In this document: positions 7,553-15,987 of the stretch, piece by piece
Position numbering within the stretch: position 1 is the stretch's first letter
Layout of the letters: every line of letters starts with the position of its first letter
Source: Pseudomonas brassicacearum subsp. neoaurantiaca
GTDB lineage: Bacteria; Pseudomonadota; Gammaproteobacteria; Pseudomonadales; Pseudomonadaceae
Direction: 5' to 3'
DNA length: 41,686 nt
Assembly (NCBI RefSeq): GCF_013608025.1
Contig: NZ_VDLV01000058.1
Location: forward strand, 1-41,686
Program-made: the position numbers and the translations under genes
The notes under the pieces: model-generated
What the model was told of the DNA's origin: nothing
What the model saw: the letters and a program-made list of their open reading frames with translations, nothing else
Databases searched by the model: none

Positions 7553-8866
7553 ATGAACGCCCGTGTTCAGCAACCTGTCCCGAGCCACGCGCACGCCGCC
7601 TCTTATTACGCCGCCAGCAGCCTGCCGCAGCCGGACCATCCGGCGTTGCAAGGCGAGTTGGTCGCGGATGTTTGCGTGGTGGGCGGCGGGTTCTCCGGGT
7701 TGAACACGGCCATCGAACTGGCCGAGCGCGGGATGAGCGTTGTGCTGCTCGAAGCACACAAAATCGGCTGGGGCGCCAGCGGACGCAACGGTGGCCAGTT
7801 GATTCGCGGCGTTGGCCACGGCCTCGATCAGTTCGCTCCTGTGGTCGGCACCGACGGCGTCCGTCAGATGAAACTGATGGGGCTCGAGGCGGTGGAAATC
7901 GTCCGAAAGCGAGTCGAGCGTTTCCAGATTGCTTGCGACCTGACCTGGGGTTATTGCGATCTCGCCAACAAACCCGGCGACCTCGAGGGCTTTGCCGAAG
8001 ACGCCGAAGAGCTCCGCAGCCTGGGCTATCGCTACGAGACCCGGCTGCTGCAGGCCAATGAGATGCACAGTGTGGTGGGCTCGGACCGCTACGTGGGCGG
8101 CCTGATCGATATGGGTTCGGGGCATCTGCATCCGCTCAACCTGGCGCTGGGCGAAGCGGCCGCGGCGCAGCAATTGGGTGTCCAGCTGTTCGAGGCCTCG
8201 GCTGTTACCCGCATCGACTATGGTCCGCAGGTAAAAGTGCACACCTTGCACGGCTCGGTCCGTGCCAAGACTTTGGTGCTGGGTTGCAATGCCTACCTCA
8301 ACGGCCTCAATCAGGAGTTGAGTGGAAAAGTGCTGCCCGCCGGCAGCTACATCATTGCCACCGAGCCGCTGACCGAAGCCCAGGCTCGAGCCCTGTTGCC
8401 GCAGAACATGGCCGTCTGTGACCAGCGAGTGGCGTTGGATTACTACCGGCTCTCGGCAGATCGGCGCTTGTTGTTCGGCGGCGCTTGTCATTATTCGGGG
8501 CGTGATCCGCAGGACATTGGCGCTTATATGCGTCCGAAAATGCTCAAGGTGTTCCCGCAACTGGCGGACGTGAAAATCGATTATCAGTGGGGCGGGATGA
8601 TTGGCATCGGCGCCAATCGCTTACCGCAGATTGGCAGGCTGAAAGACCAGCCGAACGTGTATTACGCCCAGGCCTATTCCGGCCATGGCGTGAACGCCAC
8701 GCACTTGGCGGGCAAACTGTTGGCTGAGGCGATCAGCGGACATCAGGGCGGAGGTTTCGACCTGTTTGCCCGGGTCCCGCATATGACCTTCCCGGGCGGC
8801 AAGCATTTGCGCTCGCCGCTGTTGGCGTTGGGGATGTTGTGGCATCGGTTGAAAGAACTGAAGTAA
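7553..8866 (+). CDS. pauB4: FAD-dependent oxidoreductase, gamma-glutamylpolyamine oxidase type (PauB-like)
   Basis: This 437-residue DAO-family flavoenzyme has the FAD Rossmann motif VCVVGGGFSGLNTAIELAERG at about residues 35-55, then GWGASGRNGGQL and a C-terminal YYAQAYSGHGVNATHLAGK. This pattern is typical of PuuB/PauB enzymes, which oxidise gamma-glutamylputrescine or related amines to an aldehyde. The position downstream of dadR and in the same block as a KauB/PauC-like aldehyde dehydrogenase matches the paralogue I remember as pauB4 of P. aeruginosa (PA5309). The symbol is assigned by synteny, and the precise amine substrate is not shown. AGGA lies 9 bases before the ATG. Confidence 0.82.
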   Translation: MNARVQQPVPSHAHAASYYAASSLPQPDHPALQGELVADVCVVGGGFSGLNTAIELAERGMSVVLLEAHKIGWGASGRNGGQLIRGVGHGLDQFAPVVGTDGVRQMKLMGLEAVEIVRKRVERFQIACDLTWGYCDLANKPGDLEGFAEDAEELRSLGYRYETRLLQANEMHSVVGSDRYVGGLIDMGSGHLHPLNLALGEAAAAQQLGVQLFEASAVTRIDYGPQVKVHTLHGSVRAKTLVLGCNAYLNGLNQELSGKVLPAGSYIIATEPLTEAQARALLPQNMAVCDQRVALDYYRLSADRRLLFGGACHYSGRDPQDIGAYMRPKMLKVFPQLADVKIDYQWGGMIGIGANRLPQIGRLKDQPNVYYAQAYSGHGVNATHLAGKLLAEAISGHQGGGFDLFARVPHMTFPGGKHLRSPLLALGMLWHRLKELK

Positions 8867-8868
8867 CC

Positions 8869-8900
8869 GTGGCGAGGGAACTTGCTCCCTCGCTACAGGT
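8869..8900. repeat. Single REP-like palindrome, family B type
   Basis: GCGAGGGA and TCCCTCGC are perfect 8-base arms flanking ACTTGC, with GTG and CAC-like flanks as in the family B REP ends. Only one palindrome is present. It lies 3 bases after the flavin oxidase stop and 12 bases before the end of the convergent DUF1127 gene, so it may act as a transcript end for both. Confidence 0.7.
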
Positions 8901-8911
8901 TTCTTATTGAT

Positions 8912-9157
8912 TCAAAGCCGCCAGAACGGCTTCAAGCCTTCCGCACGTGCCTGCTCCCGGCTCAGCCCGATATCGCGCAACTGTTCGGTAGTAAGGTCCA
9001 ACAAAGCTTTGCGTGTATGCAAACGATGCCAGAACAGGCCCCAGCGACTCAGGCCGGTTGGAGCACTGCGCAAGTTCCCGCTGCGCAGCCCCTTCTCCTG
9101 CCCCGCCGCCAGTTCCTGGCTGTGTAACGTCAGCCGTACATCGCTCAAGCCGTTCAT
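8912..9157 (-). CDS. DUF1127 (YjiS-like) small protein
   Basis: This is an 81-residue basic protein. The C-terminal LLDLTTEQLRDIGLSREQA, around residues 53-71, is the signature of DUF1127. Short DUF1127 proteins in other bacteria have been linked to RNA turnover, phosphate or arginine metabolism, but I assign no function here. AGGAG lies 9 bases before the ATG. The gene diverges from a MocR-type regulator gene, and the shared 178-base region holds three ATACAGAT repeats, so control of this gene by that regulator is likely but inferred. Confidence 0.82.
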   Translation of the reverse strand: MNGLSDVRLTLHSQELAAGQEKGLRSGNLRSAPTGLSRWGLFWHRLHTRKALLDLTTEQLRDIGLSREQARAEGLKPFWRL

Positions 9158-9217
9158 TTTGATCGCTCCTGTTTACTTGGGTAGCCAGAGGTTTCATGAT
9201 GCGCGGACGGCAAAAAG

Positions 9218-9304
9218 CGATACAGATTCAACCCGCACCTTTTATATGCATACAGATAGGCTATTTTCACGGCTGAATTGAAATTTTGCGGCTCATCTGT
9301 ATCG
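9218..9304. promoter_or_regulatory. Three ATACAGAT repeats, candidate MocR operator
   Basis: ATACAGAT occurs at 9220-9227 and, exactly 30 bases further, at 9250-9257. An inverted copy, ATCTGTAT, is at 9295-9302. The first and third copies share the longer CGATACAGAT. The cluster lies between the divergent DUF1127 and MocR genes. Spaced direct repeats plus an inverted copy are the usual operator form of MocR/GntR regulators. Confidence 0.6.
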
Positions 9305-9335
9305 GTTACCGCTTCCACCTGATCGGGAATACGCC

Positions 9336-10769
9336 ATGACGCTCTACGTGAACCTCGCCGAGTTGCTCGGGACCCGCATCGAACAGGGCTTCTATCGCCC
9401 CGGCGACCGGCTGCCCTCGGTGCGCGCCTTGAGTACGGAACATGGCGTCAGCCTGAGCACCGTCCAGCAGGCTTACCGCGTGCTGGAGGACAACGGGCTG
9501 GCCACGCCGAAGCCCAAATCAGGCTATTTCGTCCCGGTCAGTCGTGAGCTGCCGGACCTGCCGGCAATCGGCCGCCCAGCCCAGCGCCCGGTGGACATTT
9601 CCCAGTGGGACCAAGTGCTGGAGCTGATCCGCGCCGTACCGCGCAAGGACGTGGTACAGCTGGGCCGAGGCATGCCGGATATCCATTCACCCACGATGAA
9701 ACCGTTGCTGCGCAGCCTGGCGCAGATCAGCCGGCGACAAGACATGCCCGGTCTGTATTACGACAACATCTACGGCAACCTCCAGCTGCGCGAACAGATC
9801 GCCCGGCTATCCCTGGATTCCGGCTGCCAGCTGACAGCCAGCGACCTGATCATCACCACTGGCTGTCACGAAGCGCTGTCGGTCAGCATTCGTGCGACCT
9901 GCGAACAGGGCGATATTGTCGCGGTGGACTCACCCAGCTTTCACGGCGCCATGCAGACGCTGAAGGGCCTGGGCATGAAAGCCCTTGAGATTCCCACCGA
10001 CCCGCTCACGGGGATCAGCCTGGAGGCATTGGAGCTAGCATTGGAACAATGGCCAATCAAGGCCATACAGTTGACGCCCAGCTGCAACAACCCGCTGGGC
10101 TACATCATGCCGGAGGCCAACAAGCGCGCCTTGCTGACCTTGGCCCAGCGTTTCGACGTGGCAATTATCGAGGACGATGTGTACGGGGAATTGGCCTACA
10201 CCTACCCACGACCACGTACGATCAAATCCTTCGATGAAGACGGCCGCGTCCTGCTCTGCAGTTCTTTCTCCAAGACATTGGCCCCGGGCCTGCGGGTCGG
10301 CTGGATTGCGCCCGGCCGGTACCTTGAGCGCGCGCTGCACATGAAGTACATCAGCACCGGATCTACCGCGCCGCAGCCTCAGATCGCCATCGCGGAATTT
10401 CTCAAGAACGGGCATTTCGAACCCCATCTGCGCCGTATGCGCACGCAATACCAACGCAATCGCGACGTGATGATGGATTGGGTAAGCCGGTACTTTCCCC
10501 AAGGCACCCGCGCCAGTCGCCCCCGTGGCAGCTTCATGCTCTGGGTCGAGTTGCCCGAAGGTTTCGACACGCTGAAGCTCAACCGCGTGCTGCATGACCA
10601 AGGCGTCCAGATCGCTGTCGGCAGCATTTTTTCGGCGTCAGGAAAATACCGCAACTGTCTGCGCATGAACTACGCTGCCAAGCCCACGGCACAGATCGAA
10701 GACGCCGTGCGCAAGGTGGGTGCCGCAGCATCCACGCTGTTGAACGAAACCCGGCGCGACGCCGTCTGA
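9336..10769 (+). CDS. MocR-type transcriptional regulator (GntR HTH fused to aminotransferase-like domain)
   Basis: This 477-residue fusion has a GntR winged HTH at about residues 5-65 (GDRLPSVRALSTEHGVSLSTVQQAYRVLE), a linker, and a fold-type I aminotransferase domain from about 95 onward. The PLP site is intact, with the Schiff-base lysine K313 in SSFSKTLAPGLRVGW, Y283 in EDDVYGE and TPSCNNPLGY near 250. MocR proteins use PLP or a PLP-amino acid adduct as effector, but the effector here is unknown. It diverges from the DUF1127 gene and has a repeat cluster upstream. The next gene, a phospholipase-D lipoprotein, follows after 62 bases on the same strand and might be cotranscribed. Confidence 0.9.
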   Translation: MTLYVNLAELLGTRIEQGFYRPGDRLPSVRALSTEHGVSLSTVQQAYRVLEDNGLATPKPKSGYFVPVSRELPDLPAIGRPAQRPVDISQWDQVLELIRAVPRKDVVQLGRGMPDIHSPTMKPLLRSLAQISRRQDMPGLYYDNIYGNLQLREQIARLSLDSGCQLTASDLIITTGCHEALSVSIRATCEQGDIVAVDSPSFHGAMQTLKGLGMKALEIPTDPLTGISLEALELALEQWPIKAIQLTPSCNNPLGYIMPEANKRALLTLAQRFDVAIIEDDVYGELAYTYPRPRTIKSFDEDGRVLLCSSFSKTLAPGLRVGWIAPGRYLERALHMKYISTGSTAPQPQIAIAEFLKNGHFEPHLRRMRTQYQRNRDVMMDWVSRYFPQGTRASRPRGSFMLWVELPEGFDTLKLNRVLHDQGVQIAVGSIFSASGKYRNCLRMNYAAKPTAQIEDAVRKVGAAASTLLNETRRDAV

Positions 10770-10831
10770 ACATGTAAGCCGGGAAGCAGCATCCGACAGC
10801 CGATCCACGCAAACAATCGGAATAAGCCTAC

Positions 10832-12400
10832 GTGAGATCCAGACCGATCCTGCATGCGCTACTGTTATTCGCCTCGCTGTTGAGCGGCTGCGCCAGTTTT
10901 GACGTTACCCGCGAACCTTCCCAGGCATTACCGGCCTCCAACTCATCGTTCGGCCGCTCAGTGGCACAACAGGCCGCGCCTCACGAGGGCCGCTCGGGTT
11001 TTCGCCTGTTGTCGGACAGCACCGAGGCCTTTACTGCCCGGGCCGAATTGATCCGCAACGCCCAAAGCAGCCTGGATTTGCAGTACTACATCGTCCACGA
11101 CGGCATCAGCACGCGAATGCTCGTGGATGAATTGCTCAAGGCCGCCGACCGGGGCGTGCGCGTGCGCATCCTGCTGGATGACACCACCAGTGACGGCCAG
11201 GACCAGATCATCGCGACGCTCGCCGCGCACCCAAACATCCAGATCCGCCTGTTCAACCCGTTGCATCTTGGCCGCGCCACCGGCGTGACCCGTAGCCTTG
11301 GGCGCCTGTTCGACCTGTCATTGCAGCATCGCAGGATGCACAACAAGTTGTGGCTGGCGGACAACAGCATGGCGATAGTCGGAGGCCGCAACCTGGGGGA
11401 TGAGTATTTCGATGCCGAACCCAACCTCAACTTCACCGACATCGACCTGCTCGGCGTCGGTCCGGTGGCTGAACAATTGGGGCACAGCTTCGATCAGTAC
11501 TGGAACAGCGCCCTGAGCAAGCCCATCGAGCAATTCATGTCCCATCGGCCTACCGCCAGGGACTTGGCCAATAGCCGATTGCGCCTGCAGGAGTCCCTGG
11601 AGCAGACGCACAAGGAAAACCACGCGTTGTACCAACAGTTGACCGCCTACAAGACCCAACCGCGCCTGGACACCTGGCGCAGCCAACTGACCTGGGCCTG
11701 GAACCAGGCATTGTGGGACGCGCCGAGTAAAGTCCTGGCTAAAGATGAGCCGGACCCGCAATTGTTGCTGACCACCCAACTGGGCCCGGAGCTGGCTGGG
11801 GTCAGCAACGAACTGATCATGATCTCCGCCTATTTCGTGCCCGGCCAGCCGGGCCTGGTGTACCTGACCAGCCGCGCCGATGCCGGCGTGTCGGTGAGCC
11901 TGCTGACCAATTCCCTGGAAGCTACCGACGTGCCGGCAGTGCACGGCGGCTATGCGCCGTATCGCAAGGCCCTGTTGCAACACGGCGTGCGCCTGTTCGA
12001 GCTGCGTCGACAACCGGGCGACAAAGGCAGCAGCCCACATCTGTTCTACAGCAAGTCCTACGGCGAATCGGACTCCAGCCTGCACAGCAAGGCGATCATT
12101 TTTGACCAGCGGAAATCATTCATCGGCTCGTTCAATTTCGACCCGCGCTCGGTGCTGTGGAACACAGAAGTCGGCGTCCTGGTGGACAGCCCGGAACTCG
12201 CCGGCCAAGTGCGCGAGCTGGCGTTGCAGGGCATGGCGCCAACCCTGAGCTATCAGGCCCGCCTCGATGACACTGGAAAGCTGATATGGACCACCGAAGA
12301 CAATGGCAAGCTGCATGACCTGGACCGTGAGCCGGGCAGTTGGTGGCGCCGGTTCAATGCCTGGTTCGCCACGACGATCGGATTGGAGAGGATGCTTTAG
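10832..12400 (+). CDS. Phospholipase D/cardiolipin synthase-like lipoprotein
   Basis: This 522-residue protein carries two HKD motifs. The first is HNKLWLAD (H170, K172, D177) followed by GGRN, and the second is HSKAIIFD around residue 415 followed by GSFNFDPRS. Two HKD motifs place it in the PLD superfamily, close in layout to ClsC-type cardiolipin synthases. The N-terminus has a signal peptide ending in a lipobox, LLSGC, with the lipidated Cys at residue 20. It is therefore probably anchored in an outer or inner membrane leaflet facing the periplasm. The start is GTG with GGAATAA upstream, and no ATG lies before the signal peptide. The substrate is unproven. A partner gene like YmdB is not present. 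Confidence 0.87.
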   Translation: MRSRPILHALLLFASLLSGCASFDVTREPSQALPASNSSFGRSVAQQAAPHEGRSGFRLLSDSTEAFTARAELIRNAQSSLDLQYYIVHDGISTRMLVDELLKAADRGVRVRILLDDTTSDGQDQIIATLAAHPNIQIRLFNPLHLGRATGVTRSLGRLFDLSLQHRRMHNKLWLADNSMAIVGGRNLGDEYFDAEPNLNFTDIDLLGVGPVAEQLGHSFDQYWNSALSKPIEQFMSHRPTARDLANSRLRLQESLEQTHKENHALYQQLTAYKTQPRLDTWRSQLTWAWNQALWDAPSKVLAKDEPDPQLLLTTQLGPELAGVSNELIMISAYFVPGQPGLVYLTSRADAGVSVSLLTNSLEATDVPAVHGGYAPYRKALLQHGVRLFELRRQPGDKGSSPHLFYSKSYGESDSSLHSKAIIFDQRKSFIGSFNFDPRSVLWNTEVGVLVDSPELAGQVRELALQGMAPTLSYQARLDDTGKLIWTTEDNGKLHDLDREPGSWWRRFNAWFATTIGLERML

Positions 12401-12427
12401 AGATTCTGCTTTTCTGGTAGTCCGCCT

Positions 12428-12539
12428 TTGTGGCGAGGGAGCTTGCTCCCGCTGGACCGGTCCGACGCCTCGGGCGAAGCGGTCCCGGCTTTTGCGGTTG
12501 CTGCGCAACCGAACGGGAGCAAGCTCCCTCGCCACAGGT
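12428..12539. repeat. REP pair, family B, with extra internal hairpins
   Basis: The outer arms read GTGGCGAGGGAGCTTGCTCC and its complement. Between them, GGACCGGTCC is a short palindrome and GCGGTTGCTGCGCAACCG forms another hairpin. The pair lies between the convergent PLD lipoprotein and MFS genes. Confidence 0.88.
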
Positions 12540-12551
12540 CGCTTTTATCTT

Positions 12552-13694
12552 TCAGGCAGTCTGCGTCGCCCCGAACGCGCCCTGGCGCAGCAATAGAATC
12601 ACCAATCCGAACGCCCCTGCCGCCATGAACAATGGCAACGCATGCCCGCTGACCCACTGGCTGCCGGCGCCTGCGATCAGCGGACCGACCAGGCATCCAA
12701 TCCCCCACAGCTGGGCGATATGGGCATTGGCCCGTACCAGCGCATCGTCGCGATAACGCTCGCCGATCAGAATCAGCGACAACGTGAACAGCCCTCCCGC
12801 GCTGGCACCAAACAGCACCCACAACGGCCAGATGAGGAGCGTGTCGATCAACAGCGGCACCGCCAGGCTCGAGAACATCAAGGCGACCGCGCAGCCGGTA
12901 AACAGCGACCGGCGGGACAGGCGATCGGCCAAGGCGCCAATGGGCAGCTGCAGCAAGGCATCGCCGACCACCACCGTGCTGACCATCGCCAGCGCAACAT
13001 CGGCACTGAACCCCTGGCGCAAGCAATAGACCGGCAGCAACGTCAGGATCATCGCTTCGAAAGCGGCAAACAACGACACGGCCCAGCCGATCGCCGGCAG
13101 GCCCCGACAAAAACCCCACAAATCCTTGAGCGTGACACTGCTGGCTTCGCTGCTGGGCGCGCCACTGCGACCGAGCAACAGCAAGGGCGAGACCAGCAGC
13201 AGGCCGACGCCCACCCAGAAGCCGTAGTCATGATCGGTCCCCAGCGCGCCCAGCAGCAACGGACCGGACAACTGGCTCAGGGCATAACTGCTGCCATACA
13301 GCGCCACCAACCGCCCGCGCCATCGTTCGATGACCAACTGATTGATCCAACTCTCGCCCAGAATGAACACCAGGGTCAGGACTACACCAATCACCAGGCG
13401 CAGCACCAACCAGATCGGATAGCTTGGCATCAGGGCCAACAACCCGATGGACAGCGCTCCGCCCCACAGGCAAAGGCGCATCAACGCCGCCGTGCCGAAG
13501 CGCGCCGCCAGGCGGCTCGACACCTTGGCCCCGACCAGCACGCCAACAGCCGGCATGGCAGCCATCACGCCGATGGCGAACGAGCCATAACCCCAGCCCT
13601 CCAGGCGCAGCGACACCAGGGGCATGCTTACGCCCAGCGCCAGACCGACACTCAGGACAGAGGCCAACACGGCGAAATAAGTCGCCCAACGCAT
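12552..13694 (-). CDS. MFS transporter, YcaD/UMF-like family
   Basis: This is a 380-residue inner-membrane protein with about twelve hydrophobic segments, typical of the major facilitator superfamily. It begins MRWATYFAVLASVLSVGLAL, and the short loop after segment two, with SSRLAARFGTAALMR, corresponds to the MFS motif A region. The overall layout is like YcaD, a presumed efflux or uptake permease, and the substrate cannot be told. I set the start at the ATG at 13694 because AGGAG lies 7 bases before it. A GTG two codons upstream is too close to that ribosome site. It is convergent with the PLD gene and lies downstream of the aldehyde dehydrogenase on the same strand, separated from it by a REP pair. 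Confidence 0.87.
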   Translation of the reverse strand: MRWATYFAVLASVLSVGLALGVSMPLVSLRLEGWGYGSFAIGVMAAMPAVGVLVGAKVSSRLAARFGTAALMRLCLWGGALSIGLLALMPSYPIWLVLRLVIGVVLTLVFILGESWINQLVIERWRGRLVALYGSSYALSQLSGPLLLGALGTDHDYGFWVGVGLLLVSPLLLLGRSGAPSSEASSVTLKDLWGFCRGLPAIGWAVSLFAAFEAMILTLLPVYCLRQGFSADVALAMVSTVVVGDALLQLPIGALADRLSRRSLFTGCAVALMFSSLAVPLLIDTLLIWPLWVLFGASAGGLFTLSLILIGERYRDDALVRANAHIAQLWGIGCLVGPLIAGAGSQWVSGHALPLFMAAGAFGLVILLLRQGAFGATQTA

Positions 13695-13740
13695 TTCCAC
13701 GCTCCTGTGGATATTTATGTTTAAGCCTTACGCAAAACAA

Positions 13741-13832
13741 TGTGGGAGCGAGCTTGCTCGCGATAACGGCGCAACATTCAACAAAGTCGTCGACTGTCAT
13801 TACCGTTATCGCGAGCAAGCTCGCTCCCACAG
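13741..13832. repeat. REP pair, family A
   Basis: GTGGGAGCGAGCTTGCTCGC and its complement face each other about 45 bases apart. This pair lies between two genes on the same strand, the aldehyde dehydrogenase and the MFS gene, so here it separates tandem rather than convergent genes. Confidence 0.88.
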
Positions 13833-13878
13833 GGATTACCGCTGCATCAGATACCGAATAAATCCGCAGCCTTCATCG

Positions 13879-15372
13879 TTACAGCTTGATCCAGGTCGCC
13901 TTCAGCTCGGTGTACTTGTCGAACGCATGCAGCGACTTGTCGCGACCGTTGCCCGACTGCTTGAAGCCACCGAACGGCGCGGTCATGTCGCCACCGTCAT
14001 ATTGATTGACCCACACGCTGCCGGCGCGCAGTGCCTTGGCGGTCAGGTGAGCCTTGGAAATGTCCTTGGTCCACACCGCCGCCGCCAAGCCGTACGGCGT
14101 GTCGTTGGCGATCTGGATGGCCTCTTCGGCGCTGTCGAAGGCGATGACCGACAGCACTGGGCCGAAAATCTCCTCCTGAGCGATTTTCATCGCGTTGCTC
14201 ACGCCGTCGAAAATCGTCGGCTCGACATAGGTACCGCCGGTTTCCTCGAGGATCCGCTTACCGCCCGCCACCAGCTTGGCGCCATCGCTGTGGCCGGCCT
14301 CGATGTAGGACAGCACGGTGTTCATCTGCTGGGTATCGACCAAGGCACCGACGTTGGTGGCCGGGTCCAGCGGATTACCAGGCTTCCAGCCCTTGAGCGC
14401 CTCGACCACCAGCGGCAGGAACGTGTCTTTGATGGAGCGCTCCACCAACAGCCGCGAACCGGCGGTGCACACTTCGCCTTGGTTGAAGGCGATGGCGCTG
14501 GCGGCGGATTCGGCGGCGGCTTGCAGGTCCGGCGCATCGGCGAATACGATGTTCGGACTCTTGCCGCCGGCCTCCAGCCAGACGCGCTTCATGTTGGATT
14601 CGCCGGAGTAGATCATCAATTGCTTGGCGATCTTGGTGGAGCCGGTGAACACCAGCGTATCGACATCCATGTGCAAGGCCAGGGCCTTGCCAACGGTGTG
14701 ACCGAAACCCGGGAGGACGTTCAGTACGCCTTTTGGAATACCGGCCTCGATGGCCAGGGCAGCGATGCGGATCGCGGTCAGCGGAGATTTCTCGGAGGGC
14801 TTGAGCACCACCGAGTTACCGGTGGAAAGCGCCGGGCCGAGCTTCCAGCAAGCCATCATCAACGGGAAATTCCACGGCACGATCGCGCCAACGACACCGA
14901 CCGGCTCGCGGGTCACCAGGCCCAACTGATCGTGGGGCGTAGCGGCCACTTCGTCGTAGATCTTGTCGATGGCTTCGCCGCTCCAGCTCAGGGCCTGGGC
15001 CGCGCCAGGAACGTCGATGTTCAGCGAGTCGCTGATCGGCTTGCCCATGTCCAGGGTTTCCAGCAGGGCCAGCTCTTCGGCGTTCTGCTTGAGCAGGCCG
15101 GCGAAACGAATCATGGTGGCCTTGCGCTTGCTCGGTGCCAGGCGCGACCAGGCGCCGGAATTGAAAGTGGCACGGGCATTTTCGACGGCACGCTGGGCAT
15201 CAGCCACGTCGCAACTGGCTATCTTGCCCAGCAAGCGGCCATCGACCGGGCTTACGCAGTCAAAGGTTTGGCCGGACACCGCATCGGTGTATTCACCGTT
15301 GATGAAGGCGCGGCCTTCGATCTTCAGGTCGCGGGCGCGCTGTTCCCAGTCGGCACGAGTCAGGGTGGTCAT
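13879..15372 (-). CDS. pauC: Aldehyde dehydrogenase KauB/PauC (gamma-glutamyl-gamma-aminobutyraldehyde type)
   Basis: This NAD(P)-dependent aldehyde dehydrogenase of 497 residues would oxidise amino-aldehydes formed from polyamines or arginine-derived compounds. The catalytic residues are all present: N169 in PWNFP, E267 in LEAGGKSPN and C302 in NQGEVCTAGSR. GSTKIAK at about 244-250 belongs to the cofactor fold. Its place near the dad block and before the ribosomal genes matches kauB/pauC (PA5312) of P. aeruginosa as I recall. The ATG has GGAGG 9 bases upstream. It diverges from a cupin gene, and a near-palindromic site in the shared region could bind PauR. A gabT-type transaminase, which I recall as the neighbour in P. 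aeruginosa, is absent here. Confidence 0.88.
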   Translation of the reverse strand: MTTLTRADWEQRARDLKIEGRAFINGEYTDAVSGQTFDCVSPVDGRLLGKIASCDVADAQRAVENARATFNSGAWSRLAPSKRKATMIRFAGLLKQNAEELALLETLDMGKPISDSLNIDVPGAAQALSWSGEAIDKIYDEVAATPHDQLGLVTREPVGVVGAIVPWNFPLMMACWKLGPALSTGNSVVLKPSEKSPLTAIRIAALAIEAGIPKGVLNVLPGFGHTVGKALALHMDVDTLVFTGSTKIAKQLMIYSGESNMKRVWLEAGGKSPNIVFADAPDLQAAAESAASAIAFNQGEVCTAGSRLLVERSIKDTFLPLVVEALKGWKPGNPLDPATNVGALVDTQQMNTVLSYIEAGHSDGAKLVAGGKRILEETGGTYVEPTIFDGVSNAMKIAQEEIFGPVLSVIAFDSAEEAIQIANDTPYGLAAAVWTKDISKAHLTAKALRAGSVWVNQYDGGDMTAPFGGFKQSGNGRDKSLHAFDKYTELKATWIKL

Positions 15373-15503
15373 GCGAGTGTCCTCCTCTTATTGGGTAGGA
15401 ACGCCGCGTCCTGCGCAGCGTTCAAGAATTCCTGCCGTGCCAGCCTGTTTACAGCGCTGTTTTCGGCACGGGGCATCCGCCACCCTAAACCAGCCGCCGG
15501 TAA

Positions 15504-15524
15504 TGTTTCAATATATTTGACACA
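15504..15524. promoter_or_regulatory. Near-palindromic operator candidate between pauC and the cupin gene
   Basis: The arms TGTTTCAA and TTGACACA, separated by TATAT, are complementary at 7 of 8 positions. The site lies 132 bases upstream of pauC and 82 bases upstream of the cupin start. The AT-rich centre flanked by TCAA and TTGA resembles, from memory, PuuR-family operators. Binding by PauR is a hypothesis. Confidence 0.4.
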
Positions 15525-15605
15525 ACCCAGGCAAACGGCCTTGCGATGTTCATTTTAATAAACATAGACTCGAGCCCTTCCAAGCCATCACCGGAGATCA
15601 TGCGC

Positions 15606-15968
15606 ATGAGCATTCAGGACATCGTCGATTTCGGCCAGGCCAATACCCCCGCCGATCGTTATCGCCCGGACCCGGCAAAGGTGCTGAAGGGCGATCCCGA
15701 ACAAGCGGTGTTCAACCACTACAGCAGCCCGTGTGGGCAAATGAATGCAGGTGTCTGGGAAGGCGCCGTCGGCCAGTGGACGGTCAACTACACCGAGCAC
15801 GAATACTGCGAAATCGTCCAAGGCGTCTCCGTTCTGCGCGACAGCGATGGCAACGCCAAGACGCTTCGGGCGGGCGATCGCTTCGTGATCCCGGCCGGGT
15901 TCAAGGGCACCTGGGAAGTGCTGGAGCCGTGCCGCAAGATTTATGTGGTGTTTGAACAGAAGGCTTGA
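15606..15968 (+). CDS. Small cupin-domain protein
   Basis: This is a 120-residue single-domain cupin of the DUF861 type. The two cupin motifs read as EHEYCEIVQGVSVLRDSDG and GDRFVIPAGFKGTWEV. The usual metal-binding His pattern is only partly present, so enzymatic activity is uncertain. It diverges from the aldehyde dehydrogenase gene, and the same pair occurs in polyamine/amino-acid loci of other pseudomonads as far as I remember, which hints at a role in that pathway. Two in-frame ATGs lie 6 bases apart. GGAG is 9 bases from the second (15606) and only 3 from the first (15600), so I chose the second. Confidence 0.82.
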   Translation: MSIQDIVDFGQANTPADRYRPDPAKVLKGDPEQAVFNHYSSPCGQMNAGVWEGAVGQWTVNYTEHEYCEIVQGVSVLRDSDGNAKTLRAGDRFVIPAGFKGTWEVLEPCRKIYVVFEQKA

Positions 15969-15987
15969 GGATTCTTTGTTGCCTGAG

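Noticed and set aside
12642..13724. A 360-codon plus-strand frame across the MFS gene, rich in Gln and Arg.
   Set aside because: Its low-complexity composition is what the reverse strand of a membrane protein gene gives.
13717..15558. A 613-codon plus-strand frame across the aldehyde dehydrogenase.
   Set aside because: It starts in a REP pair and runs antisense to a gene with intact catalytic residues.
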